From contig JAETXT010000013.1 of NCBI GenBank assembly GCA_019188255.1, forward strand, positions 372,001 through 436,000: DNA of 64,000 nt, in the 5' to 3' direction. Each line of letters starts with the position of its first letter. Within the stretch, counting starts at the first letter, position 1. The position numbers and the translations under genes are program-made. The stretch comes from Verticillium longisporum. Taxonomy: Eukaryota; Ascomycota; Sordariomycetes; Glomerellales; Plectosphaerellaceae. The notes beneath the pieces were generated by a model. The model did not search any database and was not told where the DNA came from. It worked only from the letters and a program-made list of their open reading frames with translations. Positions 32,543 through 44,391 of the stretch are shown piece after piece.

Positions 32543-35500
32543 ATCGGCTAAGGTGGTAAAGAATGATAGTTAAAATCATGGATAGGCTGCATCAGTATGT
32601 TAGCGCTGCCAGCACGCATTGATAGTGGAACTTACAGATATTGCAGCTACACAAGATGTGCTTATCAAGAAGCACTATGTTGATGAAAATTAAACATGAT
32701 CTCTGACCGGCGAAGAAGAGGCAAAGAAGGGCTATTTATTTCCAGAGCTGTGTTAAGGATGGACCTTTGGAGGAAGAAATACCCTTGAAATTCTTCTGCG
32801 CAGATTGGGGGGAGTGTTTCACGAAGCGCCCAGCATTAAATCGGGGGCTATGGTTGTGAGAATGCTCCACAAATGCCTGGAACCGGCGTTGCGGTCCTGT
32901 ACATCGATGCTTTCGTTTTCTCGCACCCCAGCCAACGAGATGAAATGATAAAACGATTGGTACCAACCAACCAACAAATAGAGATTGCGGGGGGTCGCTA
33001 GAAAGTCAAGGCTAGCCCAGGCATCAGTTCCACTTCTGGCGCCTACCGGGGTCATCTTCCAGGCCGGGTTGACTATGCCATGCGGCTGGATTGTGACCGG
33101 CCGCCTGTGATATCATTTGCAGGTCGCATTTTTGGTCTTCCAGTCAAGCGGAGCGGCTTTACTCAAAGTCCTTGCCTGGAAGGTGCGATGGGAAATAAAC
33201 AATGATCGCTGCGGTAACTCTGAGGATCGCTCTTGTTGAAGTAACCCAGAAGAGAAACTGTAGGTGATGCTTGTCCTTGTAGCATCATGTGACTTTGACC
33301 AAAGTCTACCATTGTGCCTACCGGCCGGCTGACCCTAGATGCGTGGTAACACAAGGCTGCACAGACCTCGCAACTCGGGCCTTCCTCCGGCGGCCAGATC
33401 CGCGCGAAGCAACGACCAGACGAAGAGGCAAGCTATTTATGGCTAAGGGCGAGCATCCCGTCTACTAGACACCCTCGAATTCTGCTTTCAGGCACTTCTC
33501 GAAGAATGTCCTTGATCCGTCTCCAGTTTGCCCGGGTCAGCTGAGAACCAGATCCAGACGAGAAACAAGTGGACGAACAAGCGACTCCTCTTTGGAGAAA
33601 ATCAAGGGCTATGGCAAGGATAGCCTGGGAATATCAAGGCTACACAACTTGTTCGAGGTACATGATTCTGCCGTTGTAAGAATCTCCATAAAAGCTCTCA
33701 ATTTGGGCGGACTAATTATGGTGTTAATTGTCAAAAATGAGCTTGAAGCCTGGGGTACCACATCATCTGCGCCAAGTGCTCGTGCAGCACCAGTCCGGTC
33801 GCGCTGCTACATTCCCATTTCTCAAGACACCTGACACTAAGATTACCAATTCTTCGGAAAACGCTGGACGGGCTCCGGAATTCTTTTATGCGGTAGCGGG
33901 CCTGGAGAGGCAATAAGCGAGAACTTTGAAGTGGTGAAATACATGGGGAACCGTCAGCGTTCACGTCAGTTTCACAGTCGTTCTCATCGCTTCTATCGTC
34001 AAAGACGATAATGACATCGGGCTGAGGGTCAAGATGCTTATTCGTACATCGGACGGCGGCACAATCACAGGACAACAAGGAGCTCATAACCGCTGAGTCT
34101 TCTATAATTCCCGCCGGCGATAAGATTAAGGCATTATACGACCCGGAAACATCCTAAGTGAAATTTCAGTAAAGATACGGACCGCAGCTCTTAATTAAGG
34201 TTATATTTCTCTAGGCAAAGGCTAAATAAGTAGCCCCTTGTTTATAGTTATAACCTTTCCTACTACTATATAATAACGAAGGGTTCAAGGGTGCTCGTAG
34301 GCAGTCGTGGGTATAAGAGAATATATTAATGTACGGGAAGCAACTTGGTCGAATGCTGACAGGCGTGGAAATTGCTAGCGGGCGGCAAAATCGAAATCGG
34401 ACTACCAAGACCCGCTTCTCCAATAAAACCTAGCTAATGCAAAGAAAACATAGGCCGAAGAAGACTACACCTAAATCGTTACTATAGCTTGGGGAAAATG
34501 CCTAATTATAGGGAATTCGCGTGTTGCTATCGTAGCTGCTGCTAGTATGCTTATAGCGCTAGACTTCGGCTTCCTGAATCAGGTCTACGGCTGAAAGATT
34601 TCCTGCTACTCTCCGGTAGGGGGATCCCCGTTTATATATAATAGGGCGATAAAGGTCGATGAAAGAGGACGAGGATTTTGTCCGCGGCGATTTATCCGTT
34701 GAAATCTAGAAGGCTAGGGGAGAGGGGGGAGAGGGGGGTTGTGCGGGGTTGGTTAGATCATATAAGCACCTAGCTTTTGTCCAGGACCGTCGTCACGTCT
34801 AGCCCCCTTGTCGCCTCTCACATGACTCTTCACTAAGTGACGGCACCCGTATATTATGTATCACCCTTATCTATCATGAACTCTAACTTCTCCGCCTACT
34901 ACATTCATGGCCAGTATGACTAGCTGGTAGGTTATCTGACTATGCCTTAGTCTCGAATAAGCCCCGAATAAGAGCGCCTCGGTCTCCCCATGGTGCCCTA
35001 GATTCCCTAGCAAGCTATCCAAGGACACCAGCGTCAACAACGGAGCCCTCTGCCGCCAGGAGTGAGACCTTGAGTGCTCCCAAGACGCCAGACCCTCTGA
35101 GCACAAAGGAGATCATCTACAAGAAGCCTATCATGATAGACGATATCGTCTTCACTACCACTGTCGATGTCATGATGGAGGCTCTCCAGAAGAGAAAGGG
35201 TAAGGTAGACCTCGCCAGCAATAGACGCGAGAGAGATCCCGGCAGACATGCAGCGAGGGCCTTTGAAGTCTTTTTCACCCGCTGCATAAGGAAACCCTGA
35301 TAGAGGTCCATACGTCAACGCTAGGTTCGCCATGCTCGTCTTCAACTTGCAACTCTATACCACCTCCATACCCAGTTTCTCGGCCTCCTGCCACCTGCTA
35401 CGTTAACGCTAGGTTGCCCATAATGATTTGGTTGTTTTCCGGCTGCAGGGAGTAGTCTGGTCCAACGAACGCCAACCAGCCTGCAGATGCCCTCATTACA

Positions 35501-35781
35501 AGTCAAGCGCCCGTCGCAATGGTCAGCCTGAGATGCTCGTGCGATGATTCTGGGCGCCCTAGCATCAACCTATATGCAGTCTTGCCCCCAATGTCCTATC
35601 GAGCTGCATGGTCCTCGAACCCCTCTATCGTAATGCTAACGCCGTAGAGCGAAGTATGCACCGTTTCGCTTCCAGCCAGGGAGGCGTAGTTTAAGCCAGC
35701 CTCTATTAGTTATTCCCTTCGCCTCCCAAACTATCTCTAGCCACCTGGACTGTTCACGCTTCCATTGGGCAAGTCTGAGGG
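32543..35781. other. Gene-poor stretch
   Basis: No supported gene. AT-rich, RIP-like sequence occurs at about 34.1-34.65 kb, followed by a G-rich run near 34.70-34.75 kb. A frame ending at 35300 (from about 34990, SAPKTPDPLSTKEIIYKKP then VDVMMEALQKRKGK) reads like a protein fragment but lacks an ATG and a known domain. Confidence 0.45.
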
Positions 35782-36173
35782 ATTGTGGCTGCCTACGGAG
35801 GAGAGTATCTCTGGTTTCCGAACGTGACCAAGTCGACGCTCGAAGGATTCGGGATTGGGTCTACTCGCTCGCTCTGGTTCGGCAATGGCCCGGACGGGAA
35901 AGAAGCGTGGGACCATAAGCCTGTGCGTGAGCAGCTTGTTCACGCTGACGGCGTAGCCTACTCCCTTCGTTGGCAAATCTTCAACGACAACATTGGCGAG
36001 GTGCTGTAATTTTCCACCCTCACGCTTCTTGCCATTAGCGACAACACCACGGAGATAACCTGGTCTGGAGAGCAACCTTCCCTGACGGGCCTGTGCGGGA
36101 TGGTCTCAAGGTATTCATTGAGGCCATGTATATTGGAGCCATGGAGGCCATTGCGAAAAGGTTGGAGAAGTAA
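35782..36173 (+). pseudogene. Broken SRPBCC gene, relative of 29256-29687
   Basis: The frame AAYGGEYLWFPNVTKSTLEGFGIGSTRSLWF aligns with the SWGSERLWMPECTFSSLEGFGIGSIRELLF region of the intact gene. A stop at 36007 and two frame changes then separate STLTLLAISDNTTEITWSGE and the C-terminal helix FIEAMYIGAMEAIAKRLEK. No N-terminal strand or start codon is seen, so the copy is truncated. Confidence 0.75.
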
Positions 36174-37580
36174 ACTGGGGAGATGAAGCAGCACGAAGTG
36201 TCGTCTCTTTCAAGAGAAATTGCTTTTCTCCAAAGTGTCTCGTGCTCAGTGCAGGTAGCATATGCATCATCGTTGCCCTCCCCTCCGACTTAAGTCTATA
36301 GACTGTACATAAGACTAGTATTCTCCCTGTGCTCAGCTCTCTTCCGACCCTCTACAATCAAATAACAGGCGGTCCTTGCCAGTCCTGTGGTCCCCATGGT
36401 CCTGGCACCTACTCAATGTTTGCAAAACCAGACTCAAGCGTCGCTTTTTGATAAGATTATCATCTCCTCGTAGTGACGAGATGTCTTATCCAATAATCAT
36501 CGATAGCTATGTCTAGTATATCTTGCATACGCATCAAGCTGAAGAATGGCTCAAGCTTTTGGAGACCTACTAGAGTAGTTCTCGGGGCCTGGTCACCCGG
36601 CAGGACTTCCAGAGCCTGACGGCGGACTACCTTGAGCTAGTTGCGTCATCGAATGCTCGTTGTTCTATATGTTCACTCAGTTCGTAGGGCCATGGCGCAG
36701 GGGCATGTCGTGGGTGTCTACAAGGGGAGGACTTCGTATGGCCGAGAAAAGACAAGAACGACACCAGAGGTAATTCGACCTCATGCATGTTGGAAGAGAA
36801 TCTGGCATAATCAAAGGTTTAGGTTCAATTGGACCATATCTTCTTTATCGAACTATTCCAGAGGTTCGTCGTGACGGCTATGAAGGTATGCTCCCTATCG
36901 TGGCATGATTGTACGAGTTACTCCACAGGACGACTGGCCCCTGACATCGGCAGACGTGATTTGGAGCGGTGTTCAGTTGTGTGGCTAGAACACACATACT
37001 CTACTCCAAAGACGGAAAGCAAGCAAGCGATAATTTGGGAGTGACAGAGACTTGGTGAACAAAGGGCTCATCCGAGTGTGACGTAGCTCGAATAACGCCA
37101 GTCCTCTACACTTGAGATATCAAAGATAGAATGAGGACAAACTGTCTCGGCAGACGTTGATCAAGCACCCGATTATCGCCTTGCCGTCCCTCAAGAATAC
37201 AACGTCACACTAGACAGCGAAGAATGACGAAGCGGTTGATTGCACAAAGGTGGAAGGTCAATCAATTTCCCCTCTTTTCCCCCCAGCCTCTCTAGCAAGC
37301 CATCTGCCGGTGTCCGGCGCAGCTGCAGTGCCTTGCAGGCGCGTACCTGAATTCGTCCCCTAGACGCGGTGTCAACAACCTGGGCGGATTGGTGCGTCGC
37401 TCGTTTCCAGGCCCCAATGAGGAAGGAGGTCAAGAGATCGGCAAACAGAGGTAATCTTTGCCCATGGCATCACAGCATTGGAACCCCGCTCGCAGGAAAT
37501 GGCATAATAATACAGCAGCTCGCCAAGTCGTGAGAGAGGGCATTCATACTTCCCTCATACCACAGCACGACACAGTCACG
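36174..37580. other. Intergenic region
   Basis: No supported gene. A stretch at about 36480-36700 reads like coding sequence in places (QAEEWLKLLETY, DFQSLTADYLELVASSNARC) but is broken by stops. The right end is the promoter of the Asp-box protein gene. Confidence 0.4.
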
Positions 37581-38651
37581 ATGAGACACGTGTTGGTCGC
37601 CAGCCTGGCGGCTGTGGCGGCCGCTTCCTCCCTAGCCGTGGCTTCAGACCAGCCACTCGACACGCGACAGCAACGGAGCCTGTCCTGGGCGCTGACGCCG
37701 ACGAACAGCACGGCGCAGTTCCGGGGCCTCGCGGCCGTCTCAGACACGACGGCCTGGGTTTCGGGCACGAGAGGCACCGTCCTCCGCACCGTCGATGGCG
37801 GCGCCACCTGGACGTCCGTGGGACCGAGGCTGGCGCCCGAAGACGCGGCGCTCCAGTTCCGCGACGTGCAGGCCTTTTCGGCCACCAAGGCTGTTATCCT
37901 GTCAATCGGCGAGGGGACGGACTCGAGGATCTACGTCACGGAAGACGGCGGCACGTCGTGGGATCTCGTGTTCACAAACGAGGAGCCGACGGCGTTCTAC
38001 AACTGCGTCGACTTTGAGGACCAGGAGAGGGGTCTTGCCGTCAGCGACCCCGTCGACGGCAAGTTCAGGCTCGTCGAGACGAAGGACGGCGGACGCAGCT
38101 GGGGCATCGTCGACGCCAGCGGCATGGCGCCGGCGCTGGCGGGGGAGTTTGGGTTTTCGGCCAGCGGGACGTGCATTACAACGGCAGCGGGACGGTGGTA
38201 CCTCGCGGCGGGCGGGGTTAATCCGGGGCGGGTGTTTCGCAGCGATGACGGCTACGACTGGGATGCGTCCAATGCATCCATCACGGGGAGCGAGGCGGGT
38301 GGTGTCTTCTCGGTGCGGTTCCGCGACACGAAGAATGGCGTCGCGGTCGGCGGGGATTTCACCGTGCCGGAGGGTGCCGTGAGGAATGCGGCGTGGTCAG
38401 AGGATGGAGGACAGACATGGACTGCGGCCGAGACGTTTCCCCGCGGATACCGGTCGGCGACGGCATGGGTAGGGGGGCTCTGTAATGTTGCTGTGGCGGT
38501 CGGACCTACGGGGTCGGATGTGACGGTGGATGGCGGGAGGACGTGGACGGGGTTTGACGGGGGGGCGTTTGACAGTGTTGAGTGCGTTGGTAAGAATGTC
38601 TGCTGGGCTTCGGGACCTTCGGGGCGGGTGGCACGACTGGTGATTGGATGA
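37581..38651 (+). CDS. Secreted Asp-box/YCF48-like beta-propeller protein
   Basis: 356 aa, intronless and GC-rich. The signal peptide is MRHVLVASLAAVAAASSLAVA. At least six Asp-box motifs (S/TxDxGxTW) mark propeller blades: VDGGATW (about 71-77), EDGGTSW, KDGGRSW, DDGYDW, EDGGQTW and VDGGRTW. Such repeats occur in sialidases, sortilins and the photosystem II assembly factor YCF48/HCF136; bacterial and fungal homologues are often called oxidoreductases without biochemical proof. No catalytic sialidase arginine triad is evident, so a binding or scaffold role outside the cell is more likely. The start is chosen at the ATG that precedes the signal peptide. Lack of introns and bacterial-type relatives allow, but do not prove, horizontal origin. 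Confidence 0.85.
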   Translation: MRHVLVASLAAVAAASSLAVASDQPLDTRQQRSLSWALTPTNSTAQFRGLAAVSDTTAWVSGTRGTVLRTVDGGATWTSVGPRLAPEDAALQFRDVQAFSATKAVILSIGEGTDSRIYVTEDGGTSWDLVFTNEEPTAFYNCVDFEDQERGLAVSDPVDGKFRLVETKDGGRSWGIVDASGMAPALAGEFGFSASGTCITTAAGRWYLAAGGVNPGRVFRSDDGYDWDASNASITGSEAGGVFSVRFRDTKNGVAVGGDFTVPEGAVRNAAWSEDGGQTWTAAETFPRGYRSATAWVGGLCNVAVAVGPTGSDVTVDGGRTWTGFDGGAFDSVECVGKNVCWASGPSGRVARLVIG

Positions 38652-39676
38652 TGTAGATGCAATAATGGGATTGCAGGCATGGCATGATCTTGGTTCAATA
38701 CATTGAGAGTGAGGCGTTGAAAGGTGTTGAATACCAGGTGATGATGATGGACATGGTGTTTCGCTGGAAAGACCCGGCACTTTGCGGCGCCACGGAAAGC
38801 CACGGAGAGCCATGGACAGCCACAATTGCTGCTCTCTCAGCCTTCCGTGGCAAAACCTCCAGGCTGTACTCAAGGCTCCAGGCTCAGGCTCCGCTCTGCA
38901 GGCTCTACGATCCAAATACAGGTACAGTCATGCGACAAAAGAAACGACGGATTTCCGTTTCCACACAAAACTCCATAGTTTTCTAACCTCTATTACCTAT
39001 TCTATAGATCACTATAAATGATTCTTTTGATACTACTTATAGAACTTTACTGAATCTACAGCGTCTATTATTCAGATTACTGAAAGCTATTTTATTAATT
39101 CTATAATAGCATTCTGAAAGGTGAATCAGTATTTCTCGTAATAAAAGTCCGTCGTTCTTTTTGTCTCCCCACTGTACCTAGGTGCCGAGAGGTGGGCATG
39201 CTAGGTATCCAGGCGCCCCTCCAGCTCGGGCCAATGTCTGAAACAGTACTGTGGCAAGCCCCTGCAGCTGACTGAACCTACAATCCATAGACTCACGTAC
39301 AACCCCTCACGAACCTAGGCAACTAGGTCCCTACGGCATCCCCACCACCACAGACACGCCCCAATAACGGCACTGCTAATAAAGCTTGATGTCATGATGC
39401 CCCTTGACCCCAGCTCCAGCTCCAGCTCCAGCTCCAGCATCAGGTCTAGCTTCAGATCGGATGGCGCCCAGCCGCGCGGGCGGGCTGCTCGAAGACACCG
39501 GCCATCTCAACACCCGAGACATCAGCACCATGACTGCCCAACTTCCCCTCCATTGTTTCTTCAGCCAACTCGAAACCCCCAGCCCCGACTGATATCATGA
39601 TCATGAACGACCACCACAGGACTCCCGCTTGATCACTTTGAAGCACAACCTCGTTCCACCTCTTGCTCGGCCCAGC
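38652..39676. other. Intergenic region
   Basis: A 150 bp AT-rich patch lies at about 38.98-39.14 kb. A hexanucleotide microsatellite of AGCTCC units lies at about 39413-39438. The remainder is the promoter of the P450 gene. Confidence 0.5.
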
Positions 39677-41469
39677 ATGGCGGACAATGCGACGCTGGTC
39701 GCCGACGCCCACACCAGCTTGCGGGCGCAATTGCTCGAGCCCATCACCGCCGGTCGATTGATCGCAACCCTGCTCGTCCTCTTTGTCGGCTCCCTCATTG
39801 TCGACTACACATGGAAGCCCACCTATCCCACCTCCATACCCATGGTGGGTCATGGCAGGGGCTTCGTTCCGGGCTTCAAGAACTTCTTCGGCTACGTCTT
39901 CCACTATCGCGACTGGATCATCGAGGGATACGAAAAGGTGAGCCTCTCTGCGTCAAGGCATTCATCTTCCCCGCCGCTGACCTGACCTCCACTAGCACAC
40001 CAAGAACGACCGCGCCTTCATCGTCCCCGCCGCCGTCTCCCGCGCCTACGACATTATCCTGCCTCGCTCTCAGACCGCCTGGCTCCTCGAGCGCCCCGAC
40101 AACGTCGTGTCTGCGCACAACGCCCACAACGACGTGCTCTACTCCGACTACAACTTCCTCGGCAAGGCACACGCGCGCACCAAATGGTACAACCACGTCA
40201 TCCACAGGTCGCTGGCCCGCCACCTGCCCGTCATCGTCTCCGGCATTGAGGAGGAGGTCGTGCACTCGACCGATGCCGCCTTTGGGCTCGACACGGACGA
40301 GTTCAAGACGATCAATCTGTGGGAGGCGTGGTTGGGCATCGTCCCTCAGGTCACGAACCGCATGCTGGTGGGCAACCCCCTGTGCCGCAACGAGGACTTC
40401 AACAAGAGCATGGTTGCCTTTGTGGACGCTGTCATCATCAACTGCTTCCTCCTCAACATGATCCCCAAGATCCTGCACCCGCTCTTCGGACCCCTCATCA
40501 CACTGCCCAACCGTCGCCACTGGAACAAGGCCTCGAAGCACAGCATTCCGCTCATCGAGCAGCGCCTGCGTGACATGGCACGGAAGGAGGTCGGCGACCC
40601 CGAGTTCGAGACTTGGTCGCCACCGGAAGACTTCATCACCTGGTCCATCCGCCTCGCCAAGGCCGAGGGCAACGTGGGCGAGCTGAACCCGGTCAACACG
40701 TCGCTGCGCCTGCTCCCCATCCAGTTCGCCGCCATCCACACCACTGTCCTCACGGGCCATAGCATGATCCTCGACCTCCTGACGTCGAACCCAGACGCCG
40801 ACTTTGTCGAGGGCCTTCGCGAGGAGGCCGCGCGCGTGCTAGCCGAGGAGGGCGGCCACTGGACCAAGTCGGCCCTCTCGCGTCTGTATCGCCTCGACAG
40901 CGCCATTCGCGAATCGCAGCGACTCAGCAACTTCTCGGCAACCCTCGTCGAGCGCGTTGTTGTCGCCAAGGAGGGCATCACCAACGAGGCCGAGGGCTGG
41001 CACGTGCCGCAGGGGTCGTACATCTCCTTCAACCTGCAGGGCCTGCATCACGACGCCGACCTGTACGAGAAGCCGGACGAGTACGACGCGTTCCGGTTCA
41101 GTCGACAGAGGGAGGTGTACGAGGCGCTGCCGGCGGCGGAAAAAGATCCCGACGAGGGCTTGCGGTTGAAGAAGCTGGGCATGGTGACGACGAGCGATCA
41201 CCACTTGGCGTTCGGACATGGGCGGCATGCGTGGTGAGTCTTGCCGACCGTTCATCGCAGGGGATGCAAAGCTGACAGAGTATAGTCCAGGTCGGTTCTT
41301 CGTGGCGCATGAGCTGAAGATGGTCATTGCCCATCTGCTGCTGAACTATGACATTGCCCCGTTTGAGGGCGAGAGACCAAAGCCAAAGTGGGTCGGTGCA
41401 ACCATCATCCCGCCGGTCGAGGTGACTATCAAGGTGAAGAGGAGAAAGGGCACCGTCCCACAAGCGTGA
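39677..41469 (+). CDS. Cytochrome P450 monooxygenase
   Basis: Three exons, 39677-39937, 39996-41233 and 41286-41469, with introns of 58 and 52 bp; the product is 560 aa. An N-terminal membrane helix (LIATLLVLFVGSLIV, about 32-46) anchors it in the ER. The I-helix reads FAAIHTTVLTG, the K-helix ESQR (ExxR), then FRFSRQR, and the haem loop FGHGRHACPGRFF is split by the second intron inside the Cys codon. Residues needed for haem binding and oxygen activation are present and no frame break is seen. The FAAIHTT form is typical of ent-kaurene-oxidase-like fungal P450s. The substrate is unknown, and no biosynthetic backbone enzyme is nearby. Confidence 0.93.
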
Positions 41470-42684
41470 AATGACACGACGGTATGAAAATCTGGTGTTG
41501 ACGCGCATGTGTGAAGTGGATTACATTTTGCTTGAACTGATGATTCACGTGCTTAATACATATCGATTGGATTATTGGTGCATCCAGCGTATATTTCTGC
41601 TTTGGTGCTCCGTTTGGTGGCCGCTTCTGTCAGCTCGTTGCGTCCTTCTTTCAAACTTGATTCTCGCACGACCCCTTTCACCCCTGATATCTGGCTTGAA
41701 TCACACCGTCATGGCCAAGTAAAAAGCTGGAATGGAATCCATCTTGCTTTGTCTCAATGAATGCTCCTAACCCTCTCCTCGCGACCTGATAAACCATCTC
41801 TTTGCTGGCAGAATCGCTGCGATAATGACCCTCCCTTGATCCTCCTCCCAGAGGCATATCAGTCAAGGTGTGGGACGCACTATTTTGCTATGATGTTCCA
41901 GTCAGACCTGTATCGTCCTTCGGCTTGTGGCACCTGACCTGTCTCTTTCTAGTACGTTGTCATAAATACATGCAAAGCCCTCAACAGCCTGCTCTCTTCT
42001 GGGTGTACTCTGACATGTGTCAAGATGCTCTCGGAGATGCACATGATGGGGATCCAACGTTCACAGAGGGGTCATTGTCTTGGTGATGATGGTGTACAGA
42101 GGTAGGCTGACCTATTCATCGGCAATAGGTATATGCATGAAAAGGCTTCACGACTTCTACAAGAGGGCCATAGGGAAATCTTCTAGCAGAAAAGGGGACA
42201 AACCAGCTGATCAAAAGCGGTGCACGAGGAGCACAGCTCCAAGGGTCACGTGGTCCTGAAGATGCCGACCAGCTCGAGGATGAAGTAGCCACGCCAGGGA
42301 TTTCGTCAAGGCGAGGGCCTACCTCTCGGGCACGTCTTTATGCAATTCTCTGTGCAACTCCCTGAGAGCTTTCTCTAAGACGCTGTGACCACCAGAGGAG
42401 GATATCGGAGCGTCCAGTGATTCCAGACAGGAGCACCAAACATCATCAACGACCCATATATCAGAGACGGCAAGAACGGTGCCAGAGCGCGTGTGTGGCC
42501 ACGCGTTCGACGCGTCCTGCGCCCCCTGAGCTTCTTTGCCATCCCTTCTGCATGGGCATCAAACATCTGCCCCTAACCACCAACACTTCCATTCATCCTA
42601 TTATTCACCAGAACATTCTTCGTATCAGCACCACACGCCTTTCGTCTTTCATCAAAGCACGACCCACTACAGCATCTCCAGAAG
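41470..42684. other. Intergenic region
   Basis: 1.2 kb between two plus-strand genes, holding the P450 3' end and the GT15 promoter. No gene or repeat recognised. Confidence 0.5.
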
Positions 42685-44063
42685 ATGGAAGTCCCTCGCT
42701 GTCTGATGTTCCTCCTGGTTCTCTTCGCCGCCGTGAATGCAGGCCATGGGGGACACGGCCGACCTCGCGCGGCACTGATCGCCCTCGCCAGCGACAACGA
42801 CATCGACGGCATGGTCTCCAGCATGCGCGACATCGAGATCGGCTTCAACAGCGCCCACGAATACGACTGGTGCTTCTTCAGTACCGCCGAGCTCTCCGTC
42901 TCGTTCAAGGAAGCCGTCTCCAATGCCACACCCGCCGTCTGCACCTTCGATGTCATCCCAGCCTCGCACTGGTCTATGCCGGTCTGGATCGACGCCAAGC
43001 GCTTCCGAGACAACCATGCTCTCTTCTAGGGGAAGAGTTGCGAGGGCCCTGACGTCGCTGTTCACCACCATCAGGCACGCTGGCATGCTGGCCTTTTCGC
43101 CCGCGAGAGTCGCCTCAAGTTCTACGACTTCTTCTGGAAGGTCCAAGCCGGTGTAAGTGGCGTGACTGCCGCCAGAGTCGTCTTCGATGCACCGTCTTTG
43201 CTGACACGGAAATGTAGTCTCGTTATACCTTTGACTTCAAGTTTGATCCTTTCCGTGCCATGCGCGACAGCAACCGTATCTATGGCCGCAGCAAGATGGA
43301 TCTTGGCGACGTCGACGCCTCAAAGAGCCTGTACCAGACGGCGACGCAGTTCATGAAGGAGAACCCTACCATTGTCGAACCTACCGCTGACATCAGCTGG
43401 GTCCTGGGTCCTAAGAAAGACGAGCTGGTCAAGCAATACGCTCTCGAGACACCTGAAAGTACACGTATCGTCATGTCTGAGGCTGCAGCCCTGAGACGCC
43501 AAGATGATCCCGATTCTCTTGAGCTCGGTTTCCCCCGCAGAAAGCAGCATCAGGCCCCTTTCCAGAGCGCCATCCGTGCAGACGAGCAAACCTGTCCCAC
43601 GTCTGGCCCCCTCGAGATGGGCAGCCTGGCCTTCTTCCGCGGACCGTCGTTCTCGCGGTTCTTCGACCATCTCGACGCCGACGGAACCTTCTACTACAAC
43701 CATCTCGGCCGCAGTCCCGTGTCGCCGCTCAGCGCCGCCCTCCTCGCACCAGACGCCCTCTGGCTGCTCGACGATAACGCCTCCTGCCGCGCCGGCACCA
43801 CGACCGTCTACGACACCCCGCCACCCGTCGACCCCTCTTACGAGGTGCCGTTTCTGGCGAGCCTCATCTGCGGTGACCATTTTGCATGGACCGCAAGCTA
43901 CCTGGCCGGCCTAGACGACTATAGCGTGCTGTGGAGGCAGTACTGGGACCTCCTCGCCAGGGACTTCAACCAGCAGGCTGTCGGCTTCAAGCAGCATCAG
44001 GGATTCACCCACAAGGGCGACGTCGGCAACAAGGCTCTGACGTTTTTGAACGAGACCCTCTGA
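42685..44063 (+). pseudogene. GT15 (Kre2/Mnt1-type) mannosyltransferase homologue with amber codon
   Basis: Two exons, 42685-43152 and 43218-44063, separated by a 65 bp GT-AG intron; the frame is 437 codons long. A signal or anchor peptide (MEVPRCLMFLLVLFAAVNA) leads to a GT15 domain. Visible matches are SMRDIEIGFNSAHEYDWCFFS, ASHWSMPVWIDAKRF, ARWHAGLFAR, RLKFYDFFWKVQAG and later GDVGNKALTF. GT15 enzymes add alpha-1,2-mannose from GDP-mannose to glycoproteins in the Golgi. One in-frame TAG at 43027-43029, in DNHALF-stop-GKSCEG, interrupts it; everything downstream stays in frame and conserved. A single C-to-T change from CAG would explain it. Recent inactivation, readthrough or a base error are all possible. 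The protein is divergent and lacks the usual long stem. Confidence 0.8.
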
Positions 44064-44391
44064 TTCCTTGCTTCCGGGATTGGTCTGCTGGTACAGACAA
44101 ACAGTGGCTCAGCATCATAGTCAACGGTCCATGACAAGCGACCCGTGGCGAAAGGAATGGGGCGATGATGCTCCCTTGCTTTTATTCAAGAAACATGTCT
44201 GGTAACCTGCAAATCAATCAACAATTGACTCCTTTCAGGTACATCGAAGCTTCATTCTGCTCCGTAGCCCCTTTTCGGTAACGCAGCCAGTGTCCAATAA
44301 TTACAGAGCCATGTGACATGCCGCAAGAGTAGCCACAATGCAAAACCACGAATTTTCAGTGTCATGTACTCATTATCTCCATCCATCACCC
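44064..44391. other. Convergent intergenic region
   Basis: Shared 3' region of two convergent genes. Nothing else seen. Confidence 0.5.

Noticed and set aside
39918..40760. 280-codon minus-strand frame across the second P450
   Set aside because: Antisense shadow of GC-rich P450 coding sequence with a clear sense-strand protein.
42940..43029. An intron ending at TTCTAG that would remove the GT15 amber codon
   Set aside because: The only available donor (GTCTGG) is non-canonical, and the splice would delete the conserved WIDAKRF segment.
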